Below, piece by piece: positions 52,836-61,913 of a DNA stretch of 64,000 nucleotides. The DNA lies in contig NZ_JBBOPI010000001.1 of assembly GCF_038003525.1 (NCBI RefSeq), positions 3,182,501 to 3,246,500 of the forward strand, written 5' to 3'. Source of the DNA: Solibacillus sp. FSL H8-0538 (lineage in GTDB: Bacteria; Bacillota; Bacilli; Bacillales_A; Planococcaceae). Every line of letters starts with the position of its first letter. The first letter of the stretch is position 1. The translations under genes and the position numbers were made by a program. The notes under the pieces were generated by a model. It was not told the DNA's origin. It saw only the letters and a list, made by a program, of their open reading frames with translations, and searched no databases.

Positions 52836-53734
52836 TTATAGCCAAAATGCATAACATACATGTTGATTGGATGATGACGTTTTTGCACAGACGCATCTAC
52901 AGCTACTTGCTCTGTTTTTCGATCTTCGGATTTTGCATCCTGTTGCAATTGCAAAATTTCCTCAAACGTTAACGGATTTGGTGTTGGCATCGCATTTTCC
53001 GGCATTGCTAATGACTCATTGCCTGCGTAGATTTCTAAAAAGGCATTCGCCATCACTCTGTAGCCGTTTTGATTCGGGTGAACATCTTCTACGTTTGGCA
53101 AATAGTTCGGTCCAGCCACTTCAAACTGTTTGTATACCGGAACAAATGTCGCTTCGGCAATCTCTGCCTCCTGCTGCAAAATTGCATTCAATGTCACTAG
53201 TTGCTTCGTTGTACCTGCTTTTTGAGATTCGTGCACATTCACATAAGGAAAATAATAACCCATTACATAAACCTTGGCATTCGGCGCCTTCACACCGACC
53301 GTTTCTAACAGCGTAGCGAAATCCTTACGTGCGGTATTTAATGCGAAATCTGCAGTAAGCTGGGAAAATGACAGTGTTCCGGCATTCGGATTATGAGAAA
53401 CAAGTCGCAGTAAATCATTCGCCCCTGCTGAAATTGTAATGAGCGTTGCATCTGCTAATAATTCATCTGCCCTCTCCGTCTGCACACTTGCTAATACATT
53501 TGCGACCGTATAGCCAGGAAAAGCAAGTTCTTTTGTAAAGTTTGCTAGCTGACCTGAACGTGTGAGCTGTAATGCAATAAAATCTGTGTATCCTGCATCA
53601 ATTTGCGAATATGGAGTTTGACCGGCCGCTAACGAATCACCGAGCACGATATAATTCTCAACTGCCTGTGCCTTCACTCCTACCGGAAGTAACAAGAAAC
53701 ATGACACCAGGAAAATGAATGAAAGCTTTTTCAT
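52814..53734 (-). CDS. Secreted SGNH/GDSL hydrolase
   Basis: Probable lipase/esterase or acyl hydrolase of 306 residues with a signal peptide (1-22, ending VKAQA). Block I is VLGDSLAAGQ (catalytic Ser), block III SAGANDLLR, and block V DVHPNQNGY (Asp-His). No lipobox, so it is probably released or wall-associated; the substrate is unknown. The ATG ending at 53734 has GGTGG upstream. The last residues are coded inside the terminator hairpin, so the natural C-terminus may have been changed by its arrival. Confidence 0.85.
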   Translation of the reverse strand: MKKLSFIFLVSCFLLLPVGVKAQAVENYIVLGDSLAAGQTPYSQIDAGYTDFIALQLTRSGQLANFTKELAFPGYTVANVLASVQTERADELLADATLITISAGANDLLRLVSHNPNAGTLSFSQLTADFALNTARKDFATLLETVGVKAPNAKVYVMGYYFPYVNVHESQKAGTTKQLVTLNAILQQEAEIAEATFVPVYKQFEVAGPNYLPNVEDVHPNQNGYRVMANAFLEIYAGNESLAMPENAMPTPNPLTFEEILQLQQDAKSEDRKTEQVAVDASVQKRHHPINMYVMHFGYKETLFLS

Positions 53735-53777
53735 TTCGCCACCTGCCTTTATCTCAATAAACATTTGCTAAACTAAG

Positions 53778-55007
53778 TTAAAATGCCCAGCTACCTTTAC
53801 GGAAAATCGGCTCAATTGTACCGTCCGCTAATTCACCGTCAATATCCATTTCCCCACTACCAATCATGAAATCTTCATGAGTAATAGATGTATTAATGCC
53901 TAGTGACTCTAGCTGACCTTGTTCAAGCTCTCGGCCACCTTCGTAACAAGTTGGATATGCTTCGCCAATTGCTAAATGGTTTGATGCATTTTCATCAAAT
54001 AAAGTATTGTAATATAAAATTTCGGATGCTGAAATTGGTGACTCATGCGGTACAAGTGCTACCTCACCAAGATAAGCTGAACCCTCATCTGCTGTAATTA
54101 ATTCCTGCAGTAAATCATTACCTACTTCAGCGTGTGCTTTAACAATTTTACCGCCCTCGAAAGTTAACGTGAAATTGTCAATGACATTGCCTTTGTATAC
54201 AAGAGGTTTTGTGTTTGAAACGACACCGTTAACACCAAATTTCGATGGCATTGTATATACTTCCTCCGTTGGCATGTTTGCAATAAACGCTGTGCCTTCT
54301 GGAGATTTACTACCACCTGTTAGCCATAAATTCTTATCTGGTAGCTCAATCGTTAAATCTGTACCAGGTGCCTTATAAAGTAATTTTTTGAATTTCTTCT
54401 TATTTAGTATAGCTGCGCGCGCTTCTAAATTGACCACATGCGCTTTCCAATTTTCAACGGCACTACCTTCTCCGATGCGTACCGTTTTAAAAATGGCATC
54501 CCAAAGTGCGGAAATCTGTTGCTCAGCTGGTAACTTAGGGAATACTTTGGCAGCCCATTTTGCAGATGGTACGGCAATAATGGACCAAGCAATATTATCG
54601 TTCATTACCGCTTTACGGTAGTTGACGAGTGCTGCACCTGATGCCTTTTGCTGCGCGGAAAGTTTCGCTACATTAATACCCGCAAGTAAATCAGGGTCCT
54701 CTGCGTCAATCCAAAGTAGAGCCCCTTTTCGTTCAATTAATTCCTCGCGCTGCGCCACAATCCATTTTGGAAAATTAGCCATTTCCTCAACATCTGCATG
54801 CTCGTAAAAGGCACGTTCAAAAGTAGCGTCCGTCAAGTTAACATGCACGCGACCTGCCCCTGCTTCATAGGCTTTCTTCACGACTAAACGTGTAAATTCT
54901 AGTGTATCAGTAGATGTATTAATTAATAAATATTGTCCTTGTTGAATGTTTACGCCAACACGTACAGCTAAGTCCGCATATTCGGCAAGCTTTTCTTCAA
55001 AAGTCAT
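53778..55007 (-). CDS. ampS: Aminopeptidase of the M29 family (AmpS)
   Basis: Cytosolic metallo-aminopeptidase of 409 residues, like B. subtilis AmpS and aminopeptidase T. Metal-binding motifs occur in the C-terminal half: FEGGKIV, GEVALVPHESPIS, and HLAIGEAYPTCYEGG (His/Glu), with the final THEDFMIGS. It lies three bases after the helicase gene and its ribosome binding site AAGGGG overlaps that gene's end, so they may be co-transcribed. Confidence 0.92.
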   Translation of the reverse strand: MTFEEKLAEYADLAVRVGVNIQQGQYLLINTSTDTLEFTRLVVKKAYEAGAGRVHVNLTDATFERAFYEHADVEEMANFPKWIVAQREELIERKGALLWIDAEDPDLLAGINVAKLSAQQKASGAALVNYRKAVMNDNIAWSIIAVPSAKWAAKVFPKLPAEQQISALWDAIFKTVRIGEGSAVENWKAHVVNLEARAAILNKKKFKKLLYKAPGTDLTIELPDKNLWLTGGSKSPEGTAFIANMPTEEVYTMPSKFGVNGVVSNTKPLVYKGNVIDNFTLTFEGGKIVKAHAEVGNDLLQELITADEGSAYLGEVALVPHESPISASEILYYNTLFDENASNHLAIGEAYPTCYEGGRELEQGQLESLGINTSITHEDFMIGSGEMDIDGELADGTIEPIFRKGSWAF

Positions 55008-55010
55008 TAC

Positions 55011-56270
55011 TTATTTCCCCTTTTTCATACTGCTAGATTTTGGTTTTGATTTGCTAAATGTAACACCTTTACTACCAGACTTTGCTTTATAGACTGGTTT
55101 TGAGTTTGCTGTTTTATCCGTCGAAGTTGATTTTGATACAGGTACTGTTTTGGAGTTACCCTCTACAAATTCGCCTTGGCTCCAAACTTTTTGAACCGCT
55201 TTTTGAGATAAATCGCGTATATACTTTTTATACGTTTTTTCATCATTGTACGATAGTAATGTCAATACTTCACCATCTGCACCAGCACGGCCGGTACGAC
55301 CAGAACGGTGTGTGTATTGTTCAATTGTGCGTGGTACATCTACATGGATAACATGTGTTAAACCTGAAATATCTAAACCACGTGCCGCAATATCCGTAGC
55401 AATTAAAATACGTGCATCACCTTTACGGAATGCGTCTAACGCTTTTTTACGCTCTTCTTTTTTCATATCTGAATGCAATGCCACAATTGGAGCATCACGA
55501 TACGAAAGCTTATTTTGCTTCATTAATACTTGGTCAATATTGTTAACGAAAGCAAGTCCGCTTAAGCCTTCTGTATTCGCTAAACGACGTAGCATATCCG
55601 TCTTATCACGCTCTTCTACTTTTACGAAAGAGTGTACGACTTTACCGAATTTCACCATATCTTCTGGTTTAATTTTAATACGTACTGGCTCGAACATTAG
55701 GCGCTCAGCAACAAGTTCGATTTCTTCTGTAATTGTTGCGGACACAACAACTACTTGGCGTCCAAATGCTGCATTGTCGATAAATGACTTCACGACTACG
55801 CGGTATTCACGGCTTAGTAGCTGATCGCACTCATCTAAAACTACTGTTTGTACTTCTTTTAATTTCAATTTACCTTGGCGGATTAATTCATTTAAACGGC
55901 CTGGTGTCCCAACAACGATTGTTGGTTTTTTCTTTAATTTTTCAATTTGGCGTGCAGAGTTCGCACCCCCGATTAATTGCTGCACTGTAATATCAGTGCC
56001 TGCTGTCCATTCTCGGATAACTTCGACGATTTGCATCGCCAGTTCTTGTGAAGGAGCTACGATTAAAGCTTGTGTGCTTTTTTTGCTGCCTTCCACCTTA
56101 TTTAAAATGGGCAAAACGAAAGCAAGCGTTTTTCCTGAGCCTGTTGGTGATTCTGCTACGATATCTTTACCATCTACCATCGCTGGAATCATTTCGTCTT
56201 GGATTTTCATTGTCGTTTCGAACGACCATTTATTTTGTAGTGTTTCGTTTAATAAATTGATTACTGACAT
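55011..56270 (-). CDS. yfmL: DEAD-box-type RNA helicase YfmL
   Basis: ATP-dependent RNA helicase of 419 residues, by position and sequence the B. subtilis YfmL type linked to ribosome assembly and cold growth. It has Walker A SPTGSGKT (41-48), GTPGR, motif II as DECD (146-149) in place of DEAD, motif III VSATI, and motif VI HRSGRTGRAG. The C-terminal 60 residues form a basic Ser/Lys-rich tail (KSGSKGVTFSKSKPKSSS). The ATG ending at 56270 has GGTGGAG before it; a GTG four codons upstream is less likely. Confidence 0.92.
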   Translation of the reverse strand: MSVINLLNETLQNKWSFETTMKIQDEMIPAMVDGKDIVAESPTGSGKTLAFVLPILNKVEGSKKSTQALIVAPSQELAMQIVEVIREWTAGTDITVQQLIGGANSARQIEKLKKKPTIVVGTPGRLNELIRQGKLKLKEVQTVVLDECDQLLSREYRVVVKSFIDNAAFGRQVVVVSATITEEIELVAERLMFEPVRIKIKPEDMVKFGKVVHSFVKVEERDKTDMLRRLANTEGLSGLAFVNNIDQVLMKQNKLSYRDAPIVALHSDMKKEERKKALDAFRKGDARILIATDIAARGLDISGLTHVIHVDVPRTIEQYTHRSGRTGRAGADGEVLTLLSYNDEKTYKKYIRDLSQKAVQKVWSQGEFVEGNSKTVPVSKSTSTDKTANSKPVYKAKSGSKGVTFSKSKPKSSSMKKGK

Positions 56271-56426
56271 ATTTTTCTCCACCTTTAGTTCACTTGCGTT
56301 TAGTGTACCATATTCTCTTATCTATTCTCGATTATTCCTTCTTTTAAGTAAGCACGATTGCCATGAGTTTTGCATTCTTATCTTTCTCATAAATACCCAC
56401 AATGAAAATTAACAGGGCCTTTAAGT

Positions 56427-56459
56427 AAAAAACCTGCCCGAATGTGAGCAGGTTTTTCT
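56427..56459 (-). terminator. Terminator after the racemase gene
   Basis: AAAAACCTGC pairs with GCAGGTTTTT; symmetric flanks. The minus-strand T run belongs to the racemase transcript. Confidence 0.85.
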
Positions 56460-56460
56460 A

Positions 56461-57159
56461 CTAATTATTTAATTCATAGCCGCATGCAAGTATTGCCGCT
56501 TCTGCTAGTACAATCAGTGAGTCAATATATTGTTCACCGAGTTTTAGTTCTTTATTAACAATGGACAGCTCTGTGCAACCTAAAACGATGCGATCGCAGT
56601 TTTGTGCGACCATTGCATCTTCAATTTGCTGCCACTGCTCACGCATTACATCTTTACCCGCTTTGACATACTCATAAATGACAGACATGACAAGTTTCTG
56701 CGTTTGTGCGTCTGCTACTACTGGGACAATGCCTACTTCTTCAAGCGCACATTGATATACCTTTGAAGCGATTGTGCCATCTGTTGCTAAAATGCCGACG
56801 CGCTTTGCACCAAGGTTTGCCGCGCGCTTCGCCGTTTCACGAATCATATGCAGCATCGGCACTGGTGAAGCCTCCTGCATTTCATCATAAAATGTATGCG
56901 CCGTATTACAAGGAATACAAATTAAGTCCGCGCCAACTGATGCTAGCTTTACTGTGTCACGCTGTAGCACTGGGACTGGATTTGGTTTTGAGTGATCTAA
57001 AATATAAGCTGTACGGTCAGGAATGGTTGTGTCATTATCAATAATCGTGTGCATATGCTCCTGATCCGCGCTCGCCTTCGTACGACGGACAATCATTTCA
57101 CCAATGAACATTGTTGCCAGTGGGCCGACGCCGCCAATAATACCTAATGTTTTTTTCAT
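56461..57159 (-). CDS. racD: Aspartate/glutamate racemase family protein
   Basis: PLP-independent amino-acid racemase of 232 residues with the two catalytic cysteines in CNTAH (about 84-88) and GCTELS (about 195-200). IGGVGPLAT at the N-terminus is typical of aspartate racemases. It starts one base after the stop of a D-aspartate-ligase-like gene, so it most likely makes D-Asp (or D-Glu) for that ligase. Terminator downstream. Confidence 0.88.
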   Translation of the reverse strand: MKKTLGIIGGVGPLATMFIGEMIVRRTKASADQEHMHTIIDNDTTIPDRTAYILDHSKPNPVPVLQRDTVKLASVGADLICIPCNTAHTFYDEMQEASPVPMLHMIRETAKRAANLGAKRVGILATDGTIASKVYQCALEEVGIVPVVADAQTQKLVMSVIYEYVKAGKDVMREQWQQIEDAMVAQNCDRIVLGCTELSIVNKELKLGEQYIDSLIVLAEAAILACGYELNN

Positions 57160-57160
57160 G

Positions 57161-58387
57161 TTATTCTGTCAGACCTTTGTTGTTAAAATATTTCTTGTAT
57201 TTACGGTAATAGTTTAAGCTATTTAGCGTTAATTTTACCCATCGTTTCGCATTCATATCCTCTTTGTAGAATAATGAATTCGTATATTTACCTTGGCGAA
57301 TTAAGCTTTTCGCTTCCATTTTTAATTTTTCATTTATTGCATATTTAAACAATACGCCATTTGGAATAATCAACCACAAATGCTTGTTTTCTGCATATGT
57401 CAGCTCTTGCTTTAAGTTCAGCATGTGATCATCTGCTACGTACTTCATCAAATTATAACCAGCTGCTGTTACATAGTAGCTAGAACGGCCGTTGCGTAAA
57501 TTAATTTCAAAAAGCTTGTACTTTTTATCGCGTACATCGTATTTCATATCGAAGTTGGCAAAACCTGTGTAGCCAATATCTTCTAGGAAGTAGCGTACTT
57601 GGTCCATAAGCTCTTTGTCGTATGTAGTAACGATGGCTGCATAGCTTCCGATACCTTCTGGTGAATGCTCTTCTAAAATAGGATTACCTAAGCACATTAA
57701 TTTCACTTTACCATCTTTACCAACGTACGCATTTAGTACACGCATATAAGAATCATCACCAGGGACGAATTCTTGGATAATCATTGTATCCTGATAGCTT
57801 GAGCTATAAATGGCTTTTAAGATTGCTGTTTTTTCCGGTTCATCATGTGCAACGAAAACTTTTTTCTTCCCTGGGAAAGAACAAGCCCAGTACTCAACAG
57901 AGTTTGATGCTTTTATAATGATAGGGTATTCAAATGGAGGTGTGAAATCTGAGTAGTTTTCTGCCGTTACTGTTGTTGTACCTGGATATAGGAACTCATA
58001 CTTTTCACACATTTTATAGAAGTTTTCTTTTAGTAAAATTTGATCCATTAACGACTCGTCAATATAAGGTATTGTGAAATATTCTTGCAGCGCTGGCTTA
58101 TTTTTAATAATCAGCTTTGCATAATCATCCCCACATGCTAATAATAAAAGCTTTTTATTAGTATATTGCTGCGCGACTTTTTTTAGGGCGGGCACAAATA
58201 CTTCTTGTTCGTTCAAACGATCAATCTGTTGGAAATTAAGGATACGGCTATCTTGTGTCGCCGTTAAATGAGAACGACCAAGTACTAAAGGTTTTAGTCC
58301 ATACGCTTCGTAAAATGCACGGGCCATTCCATATGCATTCATATCTGATCCTAATAATATCGGTAAAAATGGTTGTTCCATTGCCAT
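57161..58387 (-). CDS. ATP-grasp carboxylate-amine ligase, D-aspartate ligase type
   Basis: ATP-grasp enzyme of about 408 residues: N-terminal domain with GSDMNAYGMARAF, central ATP-binding part (YPIIIKASNSVEYW, IIQEFVPGDDSYMR), and metal/ATP site FEINLRNGRSS near 315. Similar proteins (Enterococcus Asl) join D-Asp to the lysine side chain of the peptidoglycan stem. The adjacent racemase gene supports this role. Lysinibacillus walls carry Lys-D-Asp and Solibacillus Lys-D-Glu, so D-Glu is an alternative. Start uncertain: ATG at 58387 or 58381, or TTG at 58399, all with weak ribosome binding sites. Confidence 0.8.
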   Translation of the reverse strand: MAMEQPFLPILLGSDMNAYGMARAFYEAYGLKPLVLGRSHLTATQDSRILNFQQIDRLNEQEVFVPALKKVAQQYTNKKLLLLACGDDYAKLIIKNKPALQEYFTIPYIDESLMDQILLKENFYKMCEKYEFLYPGTTTVTAENYSDFTPPFEYPIIIKASNSVEYWACSFPGKKKVFVAHDEPEKTAILKAIYSSSYQDTMIIQEFVPGDDSYMRVLNAYVGKDGKVKLMCLGNPILEEHSPEGIGSYAAIVTTYDKELMDQVRYFLEDIGYTGFANFDMKYDVRDKKYKLFEINLRNGRSSYYVTAAGYNLMKYVADDHMLNLKQELTYAENKHLWLIIPNGVLFKYAINEKLKMEAKSLIRQGKYTNSLFYKEDMNAKRWVKLTLNSLNYYRKYKKYFNNKGLTE

Positions 58388-58412
58388 TGTTATTTTCAAC
58401 TCACTTTAGTTT

Positions 58413-58493
58413 GTTAGAATTTGAACGACTCTACTCGACCAAAATAGCCGAGTTGATGTCCTTACGTATGTGGATGAGGATTTCACATCCACT
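58413..58493 (+). repeat. ~84-bp two-hairpin repeat copy upstream of the ligase gene
   Basis: GTTAGAATTTGAACGACTCT, hairpin 1 (ACTCGACC..GCCGAGT), spacer ATGTCCTTACGTATGT, hairpin 2 (GGATGAGG / CACATCC worn). Lies in the 5' region of the minus-strand ligase gene. Confidence 0.75.
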
Positions 58494-58571
58494 GAATTTT
58501 AGTTTATCATATTTTTTCAGATGGTCACGCTTAAAGTATATGATTTGTGATGTTTTTGTGACGTGATGTTT

Positions 58572-58655
58572 TATCCGCGAAAATTTGTGATTTATCCGCC
58601 AAAATTGGGTGGATATCCGCGTAATTTGAGTGGATATCCGCCAAACCGCAAAAGA
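58572..58655. repeat. Tandem repeat, four units of 21 bp
   Basis: TATCCGC recurs at 58572, 58593, 58614 and 58635, exactly 21 bases apart, each followed by a tail like GAAAATTTGTGATT or GTAATTTGAGTGGA. On the minus strand all reading frames stay open and show a seven-residue periodicity. It abuts the truncated end of the acyl-CoA synthetase pseudogene. Confidence 0.85.
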
Positions 58656-58946
58656 GTTGCTCAAAATTACAATGGGCTACTTCCGGCGGTGCTAGCTTTG
58701 TGTTAATCGGCATGACCGTTAGCCCAGCTAGCTGCACCCCATAGTAAATTGCCATAAATACGTCCGAGTTCAAAGTATACTGCGCAACAATCTCGCCTTT
58801 TTGGTATCCTTGACGCGTAAAATAATTAGCTACTTTTTTCGCATAATTATAAAGCTTACGGTACGTCCACTGACTGTTCTCAAAAACGATTGAAGTTCAT
58901 TCGGTCTACTAAGTGCATGTTGCGTTAATACATTTGTTATAAACAT
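58656..58946 (-). pseudogene. Truncated, frameshifted acyl-CoA synthetase (AMP-binding) gene
   Basis: Minus strand starts MFITNVLTQHALSRPNE. It then shifts frame near 58880 and continues QWTYRKLYNYAKKVANYFTR, and VFMAIYYGVQLAGLTVMPIN with TKLAPPEV, the N-terminal region of long-chain fatty-acid-CoA ligases. It breaks off after about 95 codons at the 21-bp tandem repeat. The ATP-binding and C-terminal domains are missing. Confidence 0.88.
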
Positions 58947-59175
58947 ATTGAGACCACGTTTATTTTAAAAAGTTTTAAAATAATTTCTTTAAAGTGCAGT
59001 TGAATACCGTTTTTAACTAGTGTTCCTTCTGTTTTATTCTATTTTTGTACACAGTTCATTGTACCGAGAATGGCCATTCGTACGATTACATAAAGTGTAA
59101 AAATCATTTTTTTAAGTATAATAAGATTAGCAATAGAAGTTTTTTGAAAATCTAAAAAGAGTCGGTGATGAATTC

Positions 59176-59769
59176 ATGCAGTACGCACTTTTAGGAGATT
59201 TCCATTCTCATTTTAAAAATACAAAAAAAGTTTTAAAACACATTAAAAAGACGGCTCCTAACGCTACGATTATTGGCTTAGGGGATTTATATGAATGTAG
59301 GATTAGTAAGAAGAAAGCTCAAACAGTAAGAAATGTTGCTCTTGAGGATGCCGCAATTATTTCAGATAAATTCGAAAGCCTAATAACGTTTCCTTCTATT
59401 ATTGGCAATCAAGAAGAACGCATTGCACTTGTAACTGGTCTTCAGCGCTTCCTCAATTACGACGAAAAAATATTTATTGAACAGGCTACTCTCGTGCACG
59501 GGCATCAATTCGAATGGGACGAGCAGTTCGAACCTACCTTCCCAGAAGTGGGAACACCGCTATTATTTTTCGGGCATAGTCACCGAGCTGCCATTTATAT
59601 AAATGATGTACGCCGTTCAGTCACGTATGATACGCCACTTGATGTAAAGGATCAGCCGTATAAGATTAATGTAGGCTCCATCGTAGAAACCGCCGAATGG
59701 TGTTTATATGATAGTGACGCCATGACCGTAACTTTTAAGCGTTCAAAAGATGTTACAGCTAAAAAATAA
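59176..59769 (+). CDS. Metallophosphoesterase family protein
   Basis: Calcineurin-like phosphoesterase of 197 residues with GDFHSH (7-12), GLGDLYE, GNQEE (in place of the usual GNHE) and FGHSHRA. The size suggests a YfcE/MJ0936-like phosphodiesterase. The substrate is unknown. GGTGATG precedes the ATG. Convergent with the globin-coupled receptor gene; they share a terminator. Confidence 0.82.
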   Translation: MQYALLGDFHSHFKNTKKVLKHIKKTAPNATIIGLGDLYECRISKKKAQTVRNVALEDAAIISDKFESLITFPSIIGNQEERIALVTGLQRFLNYDEKIFIEQATLVHGHQFEWDEQFEPTFPEVGTPLLFFGHSHRAAIYINDVRRSVTYDTPLDVKDQPYKINVGSIVETAEWCLYDSDAMTVTFKRSKDVTAKK

Positions 59770-59795
59770 GAGGTATCCAAGGACGCCTCTTATTT
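59763..59795. terminator. Bidirectional terminator overlapping two stop codons
   Basis: AAATAAGAGG pairs with CCTCTTATTT. The phosphoesterase stop lies in the left arm and the receptor stop in the right flank. Confidence 0.85.
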
Positions 59796-61541
59796 CATAT
59801 ATTGCGTTTTATTTTGTACAAGTATTTGTTGTAGTTGCTGAAGCTTATCAATAACAATTTTAGATGAAATTGTTAAATCCTCTAAATACGTTTCTGCTAA
59901 TTCTTTTTTGCCACTTGTGTAGGCATTAACCGCTTTTTTCGCGATATCATAAACATCTAAATACGGTGCCTCTAGCTCTCGGTAAGCTCGCTCCTTTGAT
60001 AAAATTTCCTTCCCCATGCCGTAATACCACTGCCCCAAATTGGATTCACGCGGCGATTCAATATTAAGCTGTTCCATTTGCTCAAATCCTAGCAGCAAGT
60101 TATAAATTTTCCAGCGCCATAGTAAATGGTCAGTAATAGCTACCTCAATAATATCTTCCTGACTAATAATAATGTTTTTTGAAATCGTAGTTGAACGATA
60201 TTCATCAATCATTTTACTTAAACGATAAATAGCAGTCCCGGTTTCAAAGGCAATTTCTTTACTACGAATCGTACTTTCTGCAATGTTTTTATTGCGCTGT
60301 GCCACTTCAGACGCAGACGCCGCTTGTTCCTTTGTCGTTAAGGTAAGTTCCTCAAAGCGTGCCCCTTGTGTTTGCAATGTTGTGTTTAAATCGGCTAACG
60401 TTTTCGTAATTTGAAGAACATCAGACACACCGATATGTAAGTCAGCTGCTGATTTCTTCGTTAAACGGTCAATATTTTGCGTAATCACTAACAACTCTTG
60501 GATATCGGCATTAATGGACTGGACAGAACGCTTAGTACCATCTGCTAATTTTCGTACTTCTTCGGCTACAACAGCAAAGCCTTTTCCAGACTCCCCAGCA
60601 CGTGCAGCCTCAATGGACGCATTTAATGCTAGCAGATTCGTTTGGTCTGCAATTCCTTGAATGAGTTCCATCACCTTTGATACACTTTTTACACGCTCTA
60701 CTAATCTTGCTACGTCGGTCTGTACAGCTTGCTGACCTTCGTCCGTATTTTGTAAAATCGTTGTTACCTGCTGAAGAGACATTAAGTCATTATTTAACTC
60801 CACAAGAGATACTTTCGTATGTGTTGAAATATCTCCAACAAAGGCCGCTATTTCTTCAATACTTGCGTCTAGATCGCGCATCGAATCATTAGCAGATAAT
60901 ACATCCTTCTGCTGTACTTCTTGGAACTGGATTAATTCTTTAATTTGGTCTAGCTGCGTATTATACTTAATAATTTCTCCAAGGCCATTTACAACAGAGC
61001 CTCCTTGAATTTCAATATACGTTTCAACAATTATTTGAATATCAATTGTTACAAGACTATCATACGCCAGTAGCGTATCGAGCATTTTCCGATGATCATG
61101 TCCACACTCTTTCACAATTAGTGGCAGGATTAGCTGGTTGATAAGCGTATACGCTGAAATCATCCAATTTGGAAGCACGCCAATACGCGCGTGGGTATAC
61201 GCTATTTTACGACGTTTAAAGACATACTCAATGCTCAACTCATCTTCAAAAAGACTCGTAAAATGGCGGTCAAATGTAATTTTCAACCGTTCTACACTGG
61301 AGTTATCATTAATAATCTTTTTAAATTCCGAAATTTCCAGCAGCCGATCATAAAAGCTATCTAAAATATAGTTTCGATTTTCCTTATAAATTCCATGTAG
61401 AAAATTTACGGAATTGCGGCGAATATGCGACAGCGCAAGGAAATCTAACTTTTCTTTAAAGCGTTCGTTTGCTTGAATATCCGAATCTGTCTCCTGCGAA
61501 AAATATTTATAGTTATCAATACTTTTGTTTTTTCCAAACAT
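59790..61541 (-). CDS. hemAT: Globin-coupled chemoreceptor (HemAT-like) with C-terminal CZB-like domain
   Basis: Soluble chemoreceptor of 583 residues with no membrane helix. Residues about 30-185 form a protoglobin sensor with proximal His117 in [15 protein letters not shown], so oxygen sensing by heme is likely. The chemoreceptor signalling part (about 205-470) contains [21 protein letters not shown] further ~110 residues resemble the CZB zinc-binding domain ([10 protein letters not shown] at 471, LGQWYY at 502). Only the first His is kept; the later ligands of CZB are replaced (Asn before LGQWYY, Tyr in APYLDVY). B. subtilis HemAT ends before such a domain. GGGGAG precedes the ATG. Confidence 0.88.
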   Translation of the reverse strand: MFGKNKSIDNYKYFSQETDSDIQANERFKEKLDFLALSHIRRNSVNFLHGIYKENRNYILDSFYDRLLEISEFKKIINDNSSVERLKITFDRHFTSLFEDELSIEYVFKRRKIAYTHARIGVLPNWMISAYTLINQLILPLIVKECGHDHRKMLDTLLAYDSLVTIDIQIIVETYIEIQGGSVVNGLGEIIKYNTQLDQIKELIQFQEVQQKDVLSANDSMRDLDASIEEIAAFVGDISTHTKVSLVELNNDLMSLQQVTTILQNTDEGQQAVQTDVARLVERVKSVSKVMELIQGIADQTNLLALNASIEAARAGESGKGFAVVAEEVRKLADGTKRSVQSINADIQELLVITQNIDRLTKKSAADLHIGVSDVLQITKTLADLNTTLQTQGARFEELTLTTKEQAASASEVAQRNKNIAESTIRSKEIAFETGTAIYRLSKMIDEYRSTTISKNIIISQEDIIEVAITDHLLWRWKIYNLLLGFEQMEQLNIESPRESNLGQWYYGMGKEILSKERAYRELEAPYLDVYDIAKKAVNAYTSGKKELAETYLEDLTISSKIVIDKLQQLQQILVQNKTQYMK

Positions 61542-61860
61542 TGTACTCTCCCCTTCTTCTTTTCAATTACACTCCTTGACCGCGTTTCAAAATTCAGAAA
61601 AATTCATTAATCTTATTTTACATTTCCAGTAGTATTAAAGATATACTTTTTTATTCTTATTATGTATTTTTTGAAACATTTACAAAATATATAGTTCTCT
61701 GTGCACTGATTAGCCCCAGATTTTTTACTAATTCTATTAATTCAATAGCTTTTACTGCTCCTAAACCGAAAAAAATATACCTAACATACCCAAATCAGGT
61801 ATTGCTTTCTCCACTTCATATTAAACTGCTCAACCCCTTTTAATTTTCCATAAGAAAGAC
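61542..61860. other. Intergenic stretch upstream of the globin-coupled receptor gene
   Basis: Very AT-rich, no gene and no convincing promoter pair seen. Ends at the terminator of the radical SAM gene. Confidence 0.4.
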
Positions 61861-61896
61861 AAAAAATAGCTATGACATAGGCGTTGTCATAGCTAC
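61861..61896 (-). terminator. Terminator after the radical SAM gene
   Basis: Minus strand: TAGCTATGACA / TGTCATAGCTA, then six T. Confidence 0.88.
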
Positions 61897-61913
61897 TTTT
61901 CTTATCTAAATAC

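Noticed and set aside
58572-58655. Protein-coding repeat gene on the minus strand
   Set aside because: Several frames are open only because the 21-bp unit lacks stop codons; there is no ribosome binding site and the flanks are a pseudogene and a dispersed repeat.
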